The notes below the pieces were generated by a model. The model was not told where the DNA came from. It made no database searches and saw only the letters and a program-made list of their open reading frames with translations. A stretch of DNA of 64,000 nucleotides, from the NCBI GenBank assembly GCA_037039925.1, contig JAXRKP010000621.1:102501-166500 (forward strand). The letters are read 5' to 3'. Below, one piece after another: positions 12,426 to 25,000 of the stretch. Numbering within the stretch: position 1 is the stretch's first letter; the number at the start of each line of letters is the position of its first letter. A program made the translations under genes and the position numbers. The DNA comes from Doris montereyensis. Its lineage: Eukaryota; Mollusca; Gastropoda; Nudibranchia; Dorididae.

Positions 12426-13238
12426 TGTGCTAACATATTGGCCTAAGCCAGAAGCTGATTCATTTTAACACTAAGCTACTAACAGATATCACCAATATTA
12501 ATTATACATGGTATAAAAGTCTTCGCATATGAAACTTTTTCTATATATTATGTAAAGCTCACTTTTTCTAACTTTGAGCGCTATAAACTCAGGAACCACT
12601 ACACTCATGACCACCATATTTTGCATGTAGGCTTCAAAAAGCATGCTTTAGGTTCTTAGCGAACAAACTATTTGATACAATCAGTATTTCAATTGATTGG
12701 AAAAAGATGTTTGCCTGCGATCAAGGAAACTTTTTATTGTGACTAGATCTAATTTCTCGATTTCTGGTCTTTACAACAAAAAACCAGCGTAACTTACTAA
12801 TTCGATTTAATAATTGTACTTGATATCACCTGTACCTGATACAGTGGTGTCTGAGTTTACCGCAGTCAAAGTTTGAGAGACCGGGCTTTATAATAAAAAG
12901 ATAAATCATAATCTGCCATTGTCTCCAGGCATGCTTGTTTTTTTATAATTATTGAAGAAAGATTTCTGAAGTGAAAGACTGTTCAAAATCCTTTCTTGAG
13001 CCTTTGAACAAACAGAAATCATGTTATTCTCATGTGTGGTAAATATTTGCTCAGTGCATGGTGGCCTTGAGAAGCTATATATTTGAAAGACGTATTTTAG
13101 TATAAAATCAGGAGCTTATTATTTTATGACAGATGTTCACATACTTTTTATGTGAATACATACTAAAAATGATTTTATGTCAATTGTGTCTGTAGCTATA
13201 TCTATTAGTAATTTATGGTCTTTTACTTACTTCACTTA

Positions 13239-14519
13239 CGAGGGCATTCAATAAATCTTTACCCTAACTATGTAAGAAGCAAGCTAGAAAGTTGAAATTT
13301 GACTCTCACAATGCTACTTTTCTACAGTCACCCTACAGACTGGCATGCTTCTGTCATTTTTACCTTTAAAATTCCTTGAGCATAATATGACATCAGATGG
13401 GACTCAAATCATACCTGCATTACAGATATAACGTCTTCATCACTATGGAAATGTTGCCCTTTGAAAAAAAAATTCAGATCTGGGAAAAGGGAAATGTCAG
13501 AGGGTGCTATATGTGGGGATAAGGGTGGGTGTTGGAAACTTTTGTAGCCACGTTGCCTTGCTGTCTCGGTCTGAGTTGACTTCACCGCTCTGTGCATTGG
13601 AGCATTGTTGTGCTGCAGGAGGATTCCTTTTCTGCTTCTCTGGTCTGTTCTTGGCCAAGGTAGATCGTAGTTCCATCAGCAATACTGATTAATAGCCCCC
13701 AGTGATGATCGGCCATTTTCTAAGTTGTCTGTCATGATGACACCCTCACTGTCCCAAAAACAGGACAACATAACCTTTCCACTTCAAGGCTGTACCTTTG
13801 CCTTTCTGGCTATGGAGATGGAGTTTTCCACTGCATCGAATGGGGATTTGAGATTGGGATCAAAATGATGAATTTATGTTTCATCCATTGTTGTAACTCG
13901 ATAAGTAAAATTGGGTATCTTCCAATTTTAATTGAATAAGTTTTTTCAAAAGTCAATTCTGTTGTTTTTTATATGATGTCAAAGTCTAGGAACTTTTTAG
14001 GAATTCACTTTGCCGATTCCTTGAATATGTGAAGATGGTCATGCAAGGTCGTTTCTGTGGAGCCTATGCTCAATTTTATTCGTCTGCTATTTGTTAAACA
14101 GTTACCAGTTTCTTTACTAGACCCACACCTTCCTCCGTAACACCAGTTTTCGTCGGCTACTTAGAACAGACAGAAAGCCTGATTTGAAGGATTCCTTGTC
14201 CAGTGTTTAACAGTTTCATACAAGGGGATTCAGCATGGTAAACATCTAACTACTAGAAAAATTGTCACAGGTGATTTTCTTTGCCAATAAAGATATTTAC
14301 AGAGCGACATTAAAAGATTGCATTGTTGACATTGTTTCCATTGAAAATAGAATCTTATGCTTTCAAGAGATGAGTTCACTAAAAAAAAATGCTCTTAGGT
14401 TCACACTGATCCCCGATGCCATATGTAGTGTTCCATAAAGATAGAGATTACGTTCTCCAAGTTTCATCTTGAATGACAATTCCTTCATAGGTAGGGTAGA
14501 CTTATTGAACGTCGTTCAA
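13239..14519 (-). mobile_element. Mariner element, inactive
   Basis: The 1281-bp element is bounded by TA (13237-13238 and 14520-14521). Imperfect terminal inverted repeats share TTCAATAA.TCT and ACCCTA.CTATG (left 13245-13272; right, reversed, 14486-14514). The interior encodes a degraded mariner transposase on the - strand. Length, ends and target all fit the mariner family. Confidence 0.8.
13409..13960 (-). pseudogene. Mariner transposase remnant
   Basis: Motifs in order: TTMDETYIHHFDP (first catalytic D region), GKVMLSCFWDSEGV, LLQHNNAPMHRA (normally HDNA), and HPPLSPHIAPSDISLFPDL (third D in APSD retained). The second catalytic Asp is Asn, and frame breaks occur between the blocks, so no active enzyme can be made. 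Mariner transposases are DDD-type cut-and-paste enzymes of the IS630/Tc1 superfamily. Confidence 0.8.
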
Positions 14520-17516
14520 TACGTCTTTTGTTGACCAATGTGATTCATTTTCTTTAAAGCTTTATCTCTGCTGATCCTTGATGTTTACATTTTATAACCA
14601 CTAAGTCACTGCTGATGAACAACTGAGCACTTTTGTGCATATCGATATTGTGTATGCTAAAAATAAAAACAATTATCTTTTTATATTTTCATATAATAAT
14701 ACAGGATGTGTTAACCAAATGCGTTTTCATACTTCTTTATGTTGTTATCGTTTGTTTTGTAGTCTCTTGTTATGAAAGAAAAGAATTGGGAAAGCCATTG
14801 ATAGATTTCAAGTCATTTATTCCTGTAGTAAATTGATTGAGTTTGTTTGAACAGAATGAAATTTGGATTTGTTTTGAAAGAGTTCCATTTCAATTTGTTA
14901 GTTTAATCATAATTGTTTTATGTCCTGAAATACATTAACTATAGATTGACAAACTGGACCTGTCTGATCATTAAACTGAAACCTACATATCGTTAATAAC
15001 TACAATGACAGGTTATTCAATAAATAAAAAAATCCTTCAAGATGTTAAGAATGTAACTAGACAAAAATGATAATACATGTCCATGTAATAGAAAAGAAAG
15101 GAAAAGTTTGGTTTTTAAAAGGAAACTTTTTAAAAAGATAGAAACAAAGAAAAATATATGCAATAAGAAAGTCTTAATACTTTGCTAAAAGTTGTGAAAG
15201 AAATGGAAAGTTTTGACAGTATGCACAATGTTTATTTATAGAGTTCATGTACTTGCGTTTCATGTCATCAGTATCCTGCCTAAGTACCAGTTGCCTTTTT
15301 TTTGGGTAGGATTTAAAGCTTTCTTTCTTCTCAGTGGTAATTATCAATATTTAGTATCAAACTTTTTTTTTTAAGCATTAATATTTGATATTATTATATT
15401 AATAGATTAAACAAATCAAATCTATCACTCAGCGAAGATGTAAATTGACTGGAAGTTTTCGGCTTTTATTGTTATATCTTGCTGGAGTTATTAAAAAAGG
15501 AATTAAATCAATAACAGTAGCGATAGTAATACTAATTAATTAACCCCACAATTAATCCATTTTAGCCAGTACCTTACATATTACTACTGTTCTGATAGAA
15601 ACACATATCTGCCAAGGGCCAAATATTACAGGATGGGTTTTTTATATTTTTTTTTATTTACTCCAGTGTGTAGCAATAAACAGACATTTTTTTAATGTGT
15701 TACAACACTTATAGTATGTGTTTTGTGGCCCCTCTGATTTTGTCCTTATAATGTATATTAGCATACATGATTATGTATCGATTTTATACAACTGAAAATT
15801 TAGCTTAAATATGTTTCATCATGTTTCCTATACCATTGGTTTCATTGCTTTGTTTTTAGGGGTGGGCGGTAGTACCTATCAGCAGCACCAACCAACCTGC
15901 CAACTGGGGGAGGTGGATGGGGCAGTGGAAATATTGTTATACTTGCTTTCTAAAGTTTTTAAAAGGAAATGAACTTGCTCGATTCTTTCACATCAACAGG
16001 AAGGCTGATGTAATTTTAAAAAAAATGAAAAGCAAACAACCTACCTCCTACATAAAAAGAATGCAGCCTTACATACTTAGAACAAAACGTCACAAGGAAA
16101 GGGAAAGAGAATTAACAGAAAGCGGTTGTTTTGGGGTTTTCTGTGTACTGGCAATGAAGCAAAGCAATCAACAATTTAATACATACATGTTTTGAAAGTC
16201 ACTCTTTCATCATGAATCTCACTAGAAATGTGTTATTGATTTTCATTGTGTGTACTTTGTTAAAGTATTTAGTATTACATATAGTAATTTAATACACTTG
16301 TTTTACTTTTTAAAACATTTTGTTGCATGTTTTTTAAATGCCATTATTGTTTTTTGATTTTTAAAATAAAGACTTGACCATATTATTATTTTCTGAATAC
16401 TGTCTTGTGCTTGTCGAGTCAATGACTGTGGTGAGTTTTATAAATTGTGTGTGTGATATCATCTGGTATCTTGTAGTTATGGCTTGCAGAACAAAGAATA
16501 TTTTTTTCTTATTTGTCTTACTTACGATCTACTTTGTAAATGCCGGTAGCAACCAAGGCAGTTGCCAGGGTTAAAATTACAATGGACACCAGACAGATAT
16601 ATCGACACCGACAGAACTGGACATATCATGTCGAATAAAATAAGAGTATGAAGAGGAAAGATTTAGATTTAGATAAATAATGATAATTTGTAGATCCTGC
16701 TTGGCACGTAATATACTAATAAGTTCATATAGAGGGCTGTGATGCTTATTACTACACCCCATTAGTAGTATAGTAGTGTCAAGGAGAAAAAAACCAGGCC
16801 AAAGATATTACAACCACCCGCCTGCTTACCTTAACTGTGAACGAGATCTAGCTGATTGATTTCTCTCATTTAATCAACAGAAAATTAAATTATGTATTGT
16901 TTTAATCTTAGTTTTCTATTTTGATCTTATTTGTAGTGAATATAAGTTCATGATGAAAAATGATGTAGTAATACAAATTTTGACCTAGACTTGACATCGT
17001 ATTTCTAAAGTCAGGCTTTTCCCTCGGTCCGATGATAGTCCAATCTTATTCTTATCTTTGTCAAAATCTGCTTAATGAGGCATGTGCTCAGTGCTAGTAA
17101 GTACTGATTCAGAATAAGATGAGATGATGTGAAGAGGACTGTTGCCCATTACCTGATGATGTGGAAGTGTGTGTGTGTTGGTCACAATTTATTCAACACA
17201 CCTTTTACTTAATTTTCTTGCCCAGGAAAACAGCAAAATGCCCGAAATGGGGCTCAAACCCAGTCACAGTGCAATGTATTTAAACCAATGGGTCATTAAT
17301 CCATAAGCCTACTATAAGTTTAAGTTCGAGAATGAGAAGAGTTGAAGTAGTTGAGTGTCATAAGAGGTGGGAAAGGAAACGGACATTAACATAGAGGTAT
17401 GCTTTTATTTATATACACTATATACATTTATACGCTAGGTAGAGAGAAAAACAGGACTTGGAAATTATATTGACTAAAGAAAGGTGTTGACTTACTTATA
17501 GGATGTCAATCTGATT
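14520..17516. other. No gene recognised
   Basis: AT-rich DNA without a supported exon. A short block near 15858-15905 (TACCTATCAGCAGCACCAAC) resembles the dispersed repeat seen at 23.5, 25.6 and 59.9 kb. A B-box-like GGGTTTGAGCCCC (- strand) near 17240-17275 may be a SINE remnant. Confidence 0.35.
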
Positions 17517-17815
17517 TGATTTAACCACGTCCACAGCTAAGGTGATCTTGAGGTTTTTTTGTAAGATTTTATATTTTGCCCCGGTAAACAGCCAAGGGGT
17601 CGTTAACGGGCAAAGGGTACCTCCATTTTATCGTCCATCTCCGATGAGACTTGGTATCGATCCACCTACCTGGACCAAGGGGGTTAGATTTTATTCGAAA
17701 AAAAACTCAAGACAATTGTTCAACCATTGGCGAGGCTCTAGTCTAACCTTTTAGTTGAGACTTGAGAGGCGGGCACCTTGCCTTTGGACTATTAATTCCC
17801 CCAAAGGATATTGAC
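17517..17815 (-). mobile_element. tRNA-derived SINE, copy 1
   Basis: It shares its body with copies at 26.0, 27.9, 55.1 and 57.3 kb: GTAAACAGCCAAGG, CGTCCATCTCCGATG, CCTACCTGGACCA, GATTTGATTTA. The tRNA-like head, with AGGCAAGGTGCC and an A-box-like segment, lies at the high-coordinate end, giving - orientation. The tail is the GATTTGATTT A/T-rich end near 17520. Confidence 0.65.
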
Positions 17816-18960
17816 AAGTGGTGCCCACTGTAGTTTCCTAAGAGTAAGAGTAAGACTTTAGAAAACATTATGAAAGCTGAAAAATATGCTCCCATTCAAG
17901 TACCAGTACATGTATTAGTAATACTATGATTACATACCACCACCAGTTGATTAAAAAAATTGATTTGGTTTACTCACATCCATTAAAAATCAGAACATCG
18001 AGGAACCCATGACCTGAAAGTATGCATTCTCAGGTCATGTACCGGCAGTGCTGACTGTAGGAAGTCTATAGAGAACCAACTTATAGTAATAGTAAGATTG
18101 GGCACAATCAACCCTGATGGTATGAACGTCTTACACTTAACACCAATTTGTTTAATTTTCTTTGGAGTAACTCCCAGTCAGGCACACGCTATCACTATCC
18201 CTGACCTTTTACTTTCACCATCCCCTACCCTACCCCATGCGCCGCCACCACCACCCCCACCCCCACGAAAATATCCCACCCTAAGCCCCACCCCTTCCTA
18301 TCCTGGGCAAAGTTGGGTCCCTCTGAGAGTTAACACCCCGTGTGCCATCTATGGTATTGGTAGCCTACTCAATGAGCATCTTTGCGCACATTTTTTACGT
18401 TCACCACTTACCGGAAGCAACTTTGCGCACGGTTTCTTACTATTACTAATACGGAATACACCCTATTTTATCACTAAGGAGAAAATATTTAAGACTTCGA
18501 CGTTTCGCTAGTGTTAATTGGAATTTCAGATAAGTCGTTCACTCTTTTTCCTTATTGCATCAATACATTTGTAATTTGTATACATTTCGCACCTTTAGTG
18601 TAAATTTTTGCCTTGATTGATACTTCCTTTCATTCATTCTCTATCATTTCTTCTTTCTAGACTCAGTGAGATATAGATCTAGCCTATAGTTATCTTCTTT
18701 TTTTTTTCGTTCTTGTTTCCCATACTCGCACGTCTCTCCCTTTCTTTCTTCTGTCTTTTTCTTCTTCCCTTTTTTCTCTCTCCTCACCTTTTATTACTTA
18801 CTTATTTTCATATTTTTTATTTCATTCTTTTCTAGATCTGAACCTTCCACTCTTGCGCCTTTATATTCTTCACATCCCCTTCTATCTACTCACGTTTCTT
18901 AATCTTATCATCACTGTCTTTTTCTTTCTTCCTTCCTCCTTTCTGTTTTTCTTCTCACTA
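17816..18960. other. No gene; C-rich and pyrimidine-rich tracts
   Basis: The stretch 18180-18320 is C-rich (CCACCACCACCCCCACCCCC) and gives a short proline-rich open frame that looks non-coding. From about 18690 to 18960 the + strand is nearly all pyrimidine. Confidence 0.4.
18690..18960 (+). repeat. Polypyrimidine tract
   Basis: Long runs of C and T, for example CTTTCTTTCTTCTGTC and CCTTCCTCCTTTCTG, with few purines. No element signature. Confidence 0.6.
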
Positions 18961-18989
18961 ACCTCACATCACATTGTGTGATGCCTGAG

Positions 18990-19150
18990 GTAGTGCTTAG
19001 ATCTAGATATTTCTCAATTGTTGTCTGACGAAGGGTTATACCCGAAACGTCACATGTTTCTTCTGTCTTTATTAATGGAGTTGTCACTTGTACTTATTGT
19101 CATATTTCGCCTTTGACTTCACTCCACTGTAGCTCCTTCGTATGACTTAC
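18990..19150 (+). repeat. Dispersed repeat with hammerhead-ribozyme-like core
   Basis: Second, better preserved copy of the repeat at 1440-1660, ending in GACTTCACTCCACTGTAGCT. The core lies at 19022-19054 (separate entry). Similar motifs are known in the terminal repeats of Penelope-like elements; no Penelope coding sequence is present in the window. Confidence 0.6.
19022..19054 (+). ncRNA. Hammerhead ribozyme-like motif (minimal stem III)
   Basis: Conserved core CTGACGA (19025-19031) is followed by stem II GGGT-TAT-ACCC (19033-19043), then GAAA (19044-19047), then CGTC (19048-19051). Stem I can form as TGT (19022-19024) with ACA (19052-19054). Stem III would be only A-U plus C-G with no loop, so cleavage after GTC would probably need a dimer, as reported for minimal hammerheads in Penelope-like elements. 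All invariant core bases are present. The pairing was read by eye; activity is inferred. Confidence 0.55.
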
Positions 19151-19199
19151 AATTTTACAATTACATATTGGTCATTCGTGGCTTACGAGAGAGAATACG

Positions 19200-20478
19200 A
19201 CACATGGTTTCCTGTTGACTCATGATGACCAGCCTTTCTGTGACTCCTGTGGTGATTGTCTTTTTACCATTAAACATTTTAATAGAATTATTAAAATGCT
19301 CCGATCTGATCGATATATGAATAAAATATTATTCACAAGCTCTTTGGGAATAATGATCTTGAAAATGCGTTTCTGAAAGAAATTGGAGTATATCGAAAGA
19401 TCTAGAGTACTGAATACGTATCAAATTTTAACACATTGTCTATATTTTTATAATATTTACGGAAGCTTAGTCAGCTACAAACCCTGAGATCACCACCATG
19501 GTGGACAGGGTTACCTCAAAGAAACAAACATCACCACTGTTCAAAAGATTCTTCACTGCAATGATTACATTACGTTTATAAATATATGTACAAGAAAAGT
19601 TGGGTTTTTTATGTTAGTACATTTTTTTTTAAATCATGTAATGCTAAATGTGCGTAAGCTATTTAGTATTTGTGTGTGAAGAATAATCTTTGTATAGTAA
19701 ACTTAAAAGTGTCTTGTATTTCATATTGTATTGAAGGTATCATAACACCAAAACAATGTGCCACTTTTTGGACGATGATAAAGTTGATTTGTGAATCTTA
19801 TCTTATCTTTTTCCAGCCACTAACAATATTTCTAAAATTATTCTCCAACGCTAGAGAAGTGCAAACATGTCTTCCGATGACACTCCTCAATTCCTTGATA
19901 TATGACCAGGCCTAATTATTTATTATAAATGTGCGTGTGAGAGTGTATGAAAAATAATATGTTCTTGACAAATAATACGGTGCAGGAACAGTAAAAAATG
20001 CTTCAAAGTATGAACTCCAATTCGTTGCCAAAATCACCTTGTTCATATATATATATATTGCATATAATTATATAATTAATATAAAGTTCCTTCAAAGCCA
20101 GTACAGCTCATAATTAGAGCTCGAGTGTACCCTGGTTTCTATAGCATTAAGCAACAGGTGATAATAATCACCCCTGGATAACATGATAGTCTGCCGTATG
20201 TTTTTACCCCAAAGCTAGTGCGTACCCATTTGCACCTGGGTTCCAGATGTGTGGTAAGTCAAGTGTCTTTCCCAGGGAGCACAATGTCGGACCTAACTTT
20301 GCTAGGACTTTTCGAGCACAGATTTTCAACCAATCGGATCGAAAGACCAGAACTAGTACAGATTGCAAGGCTGCTTTGGGTTTCAAACATTTGCTTGGTG
20401 GTAATTCTTGAGGTACAAATTTTCAACCAATCAGGAGGCTAGAATTAATAGAATGCATGGCAGCTTTACAAGGTAGGC
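19200..20478. other. No gene recognised
   Basis: AT-rich. It includes a short piece near 19480-19540 (CTGAGATCACCACCATGGTG) related to a dispersed repeat also visible at 4797-4845. Confidence 0.35.
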
Positions 20479-20480
20479 TA

Positions 20481-21576
20481 CAGTAGTCGCTGGATAAACG
20501 TACACTTCATAAAACACTGCATAAACACACGCCTTCCTCTGTTGACCAAATTACTATACTATATTATAAATGTGTAAAGACATAGTCAACACACATAATT
20601 GCACACTTTTTCTCTGTATATTGCAACTTCATACCCATCAATTAGAGTTAGAGGCCTTAAACTGATTCTTTTGAGAACAGATGGCACACTGTAGCAAACA
20701 GTGCTAGGTCATAAACTAGGTCTACGGCAAATGTGTCAATTTTCTTCCAATCATGTCTAGCCTCGTTGTCTGTCTGAGTGCTACCCAGACAAAGGTATCA
20801 GACAGTCTTAATGACTTAATGTCATCCTAGTGTCCTGGTTTCTGTGATTTCTCGACGATCAAAGTCAAACGTAGTAAGGGGGTTTGTTTTGAGCATGACA
20901 ATTATTGATAGATCTAGATCTACCTTTACGCTGTCACTTCTATTACACAATTCAGAAGAACTCAAGCCGTATATTCAAAAAATTATGTGGATCGTGAATT
21001 CATCAATGGACCCAGAGTGTGATATGATTGGCTGCGGCAGTGAGTGGAGCATGCAATGAAATTGAATAGACTACGATCGATGACGCACACTCGCAGAAAG
21101 AGAGTAAGGGTTTGACTTGGGGGCAGGGCTTATTGTTTACAAACCATGAGTGATTGGCTCTCGAGGTTGTGTGTACGTAGTTAGGGGTTTGATTTGAGCA
21201 TGATAACTATTGATAAATCTACATTTACCTACGCTGTCACTTCTATTACACAGTTAAGAAAAACCCAAGCCGTATCTTCCAAAAATTTGTATGACTTCTG
21301 ATCTGCTTACCGAGATAGCAAATGAATAAAAAGAATCACAAAAAAACCCCAAGGAAACAAAAAACAAAAGTGAACAAGTAATCAGTATAATACACTTACG
21401 CACCAATGTATACCTGTCACGATAATGTAGGTGATAATCAAGGGGCATTATCAATAATAATGCCTGAATCTTTTACCATCCAATATCTCCCAGTGATTTT
21501 CGCATAAACACATGGTACGCATAAACGCATGCTTTTCTCGGCACCCCAAGGGCATGCGTTTATCAAGCGACTACTG
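20481..21576. mobile_element. Non-autonomous TIR element, TA target, copy 2 (inverted relative to copy 1)
   Basis: The left end CAGTAGTCGCTGGATAAACG and its reverse complement at the right (21557-21576, one mismatch) are flanked by TA (20479-20480 and 21577-21578). The interior matches 5562-6512 in reverse: GATTGGCTCTCGA, the TATTGATAGATCTAGATCTA stretch, ACACGCCTTCCTCTGTTGAC. No transposase frame. The target duplication is clean. Confidence 0.8.
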
Positions 21577-21751
21577 TACTTGAACCTTAAGTTGGATGTT
21601 TCAGTTGAAATGTCAATTCATATTTTTATTTCCCTTATTTCAGTTTAATAGTTTAATACATGAAAACGTATACACTCAGTGTGATTCAGTATATAATTAA
21701 TAGACAAAAACTAATGAAGACAACAAGTTGCATATCATCTGGCCAGATACC

Positions 21752-21757
21752 TTTATT
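21752..21757 (-). terminator. Candidate polyadenylation signal of nucleolin-like gene
   Basis: AATAAA on the - strand about 80 bases past the stop codon. Another AATAAA overlaps the stop codon itself (GATGAATAAAAG), too close to serve as the sole signal. Confidence 0.4.
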
Positions 21758-21835
21758 AAATGTATTACAGTAAGGACATGAACTTAGTGAGCTAATAAAA
21801 CCATTAATTATATCTTTTGCAGCATATGTCCTCTT

Positions 21836-22063
21836 TTATTCATCGTCGTCGTCTTCATCCTCATCATCATCCTCATCGTCTTCATCCTCATCATCGTCTT
21901 CCTCATCGTCATTTTTGTCTTCCTCACCATCAACTTCCTCTTCATTGTCATCATCTTCCTCTTCACTGTCATCATCTTCCTCTTCATCATCATCATCTTC
22001 CTCTTCATCGTCATCATCTTCCTCTTCATCGTCATCATCTTCGTCTTGACTTTTATTGATTTT
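21836..22063 (-). CDS. Nucleolin-like gene, acidic C-terminal exon and stop
   Basis: The acceptor is ATTTCCACAG. It reads KINKSQ and then almost only Asp and Glu for some 65 residues, ending DEDDDDE-stop (TAA at 21836-21838). The 5' half is an in-frame 21-base minisatellite (units encoding EEEDDDD). There is no RGG repeat. Confidence 0.75.
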   Translation of the reverse strand, partial: KINKSQDEDDDDEEEDDDDEEEDDDDEEEDDDSEEEDDDNEEEVDGEEDKNDDEEDDDEDEDDEDDDEDEDDDDE

Positions 22064-25000
22064 CTGTGGAAATTAAATCATTTCATAAATTTTATTGAAA
22101 GGATAATGTATTGTAAAGTTACGACCATCAATATAATTTTAATTCAAATGCTTCATCATGGTTACATTCAGCATGCAAGAATATTTGTTTTCAAAGGAAA
22201 TGATACATCAATTAAATACCCAGTTATAGAGTAAAATCTTGTCAAAGTGTTAATACGGAAAATCTAACATTAACAGGCTTGTGTACTGTATGCTCCCACT
22301 GGGAGATGAGAAGGACTTTGATTGAAATGGCCTGCTGGGGGATAATATGATGTAGTCGGGTGAAACTGCACTTGAGCGGGGATACAGACTATAAGTCCAT
22401 CTTTATCTTATGAAAGGTCTGTGAGACAGTGAAAAGAAAAAAGAAGACCCTACCAGTAGTAGGCTCCAACAGATTGTGCAAATTTAGGGCAAACCATCAG
22501 ACAACAGATTAAGAGAACAAACTGGAAAAAATTGGGATAAACTTCAGCAGCAGAATCCAACAACCAATTGCACGCAAAACTAAAAGTCTTGAAGTAAGCG
22601 GGAAAAAACCAGGGGATTCCACACTTGCAGTGGCCTTACTGGGAAGAAAGACCTACTCGCAGTGCCCGTCATCCATTAAAGGACAATGTGAGAGATCACT
22701 TCACACAATTTACTTAACGCTAACTCTTTGAAACATAATATTTAATAAATATTGTAATGTGCAGAGAGTATGAACTATGTGTATGACCCACATAAATAGA
22801 CTGGTCCTATTCATCAGCTCACACGCACATTTTGTCATCAAACATAGATCTACCTAAATACACAAACATGTTAAGCATGTTATACCCTGGGTGACATCAA
22901 GTATGAACATTAGGTCAAGTAGTACTCAATACTGAGGTTAAGTGGGTAGGCGTGAACGATACTATTTCAACTTCTGATATAAAACCTGTTTAATATGGCG
23001 ACCTGTTGAATAAAAACGTTGCTCAAAGAATGGGAAACAATGAAATATGCCTTAATTAAAACTCAGTTTTGGTAGAAAGATAAACAAAATGAAAACAATT
23101 TCAGTATCATTTAGAATCTACATACAAAATATGGTTACCCATAGAGGCCTGGAAACAGCCTTTGATGCACAAACAACGACCAACTCAGAAATGTATACAT
23201 GTACATAGACAAAAGGTGGGGGAGGTATATCCAAGTAAATGCACACTATAGACGTCTGGTTGACAATGCAAGCCGTTTGTCTCAGATTTCTTCTTTTGGA
23301 GTTTAACCTTGGTTATCGTACACCATGAAACGAAGGATTTATTAAGAAGAAACATGAATAATAAAGATGAATGTAAAAGAAGGAAAGGAAAGAATGAGGA
23401 CCTACCAGCACTGCTGGCAAGCAGTCTACCCTTTCATCAGGTTTTTCCCTTCCATAAACATGGTAAATCAAGAAGAAACAGCAAGATGAAAGATAAGCGA
23501 AGAAGTGAAAGGAAAGAAGTAGGACCTACTAGCAGCAACCCACCAACTGCCCACCATTTCCTTAGGATCATGGAAAATATTTTTTAAATTAAAAAATTGA
23601 GAATTTTGTCTCATTAACTCATAGACTACCCAAGGTCTGACGCAAGATCATGGAGGGTGGTTAAAAAAAAAAGCTTTTTTATTTTTATTTGTTACTATTT
23701 TCTCTTCATTTTCTATGACAGTGTTCATAAGATTGAGAGATCAATTTTTATATTGGCACCAATAAAAATCAGCTATGTATCATTAGTTTGTCTAGTGGGG
23801 ATGAGTGAAAGGGTGAAATTTAGAAGCTAAAAATGTTTTTGGGGTGGAGACACTATTCACACAATACACTACTTCCATCAATAAATAGATGGAAACAATG
23901 TGATTGGAAACCAATGAGCTGGTACACTGATCGAAAACACTGCGGTCTACGCTGCTTCTAACTTGTACTAGTGGTAGTAGTTGTTTTGTAAGTTTGCAAA
24001 AAAAAAAACGGTTAAAGTTGAAGGCTTGCACTGCCAGCAGTTAAAAAATCAACCGTTCATGCTAGATACAGACCTGCCACTCTAAATTTGTTAAAATCAG
24101 GATCTAGATGTGAAAAAAATCAAGATACATGAACAATTTCAGGTATAGAGTCAGCCGGTCGGCTAATCTCGAACTTAATAATAATAAAATACGGTCATAG
24201 TTGACGCTGGTTTTGCCTTTTCCCAAGTAAAAATATCCATTATAATTACCCCCCCCCCCTCCGTGCCAATAAAAAAACTGAATTCTAGAACTAAATCAGC
24301 ATTACAGTTGTCTCCTTCCCACTCATTGTTTACATACTGGAAGTGGAAGACACACTCACTTTTCCTCTCTTTCTCATGAGTGGTCACTTATCTTGCTAAT
24401 CATTGCTATCATATTTTCACATTCTTCACACACACACACACATACCCACCCCACTTCTGCTGACCGGTCAGGCTTACGTGCATGACAAAAATGTCAATTA
24501 TCACCCAACCTCTATTTTTCCTTGCATTTGCCTTTCACTTCATAAATTGTTGCTCACTCCCTCTCTAACACACACACTCACATACATTCGCAATCGCATG
24601 AAACACACACGAAAATGCTCTCTATTTCTCTCTTTTTACACACACGCGCGCGACGACTTTCTCTCTCCGACAACACGCGTGTGATCGCACTTTGCTGCAG
24701 GGGAGTCATATTGTTTCAAAGATTTTAACTCCGACTTAATTTAGATCTACTTAAGAGTACAGATACAGATCATCTAGATCTAGATGTCCCTAATACTACT
24801 AAAATTACTAGGGACGTTTAGATCTAGATCTAACAAGTCATTGAAAATCAGCGAAGCCTTCTGCCTCATCAGTTTGAAATTCAAGGCTCTAGGTATCGCG
24901 GTAGGCCTCAATATCACGTAATCATATAACGATTTTTGAAGTCTCGAACAAGTACAGCACGAGTACTCTGAAGAATGGACACAGAGAACAATATATTAGT

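Larger units (their letters stand above)
11124..13238. other. 3' flank of canopy-like gene
   Basis: It holds the presumed 3'UTR and, at 11807-12425, a degenerate truncated TIR element. No other feature is recognised. Confidence 0.35.

Noticed and set aside
15861..16195. Terminal exon candidate after TTGTTTTTAG
   Set aside because: The open frame has no recognisable motif, and its start (TACCTATCAGCAGCACCAAC) matches a dispersed repeat seen elsewhere in the window.
18098..18511. Proline-rich 137-codon open frame
   Set aside because: Low-complexity C-rich DNA that resembles another tract at 1040-1090; no domain, no splice context.
21808..22059. His/Leu-rich (+) and Met/Lys-rich (-, other frame) open frames
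   Set aside because: Shadows of the acidic exon of the nucleolin-like gene; GAA/GAT repeats give open frames in several registers.
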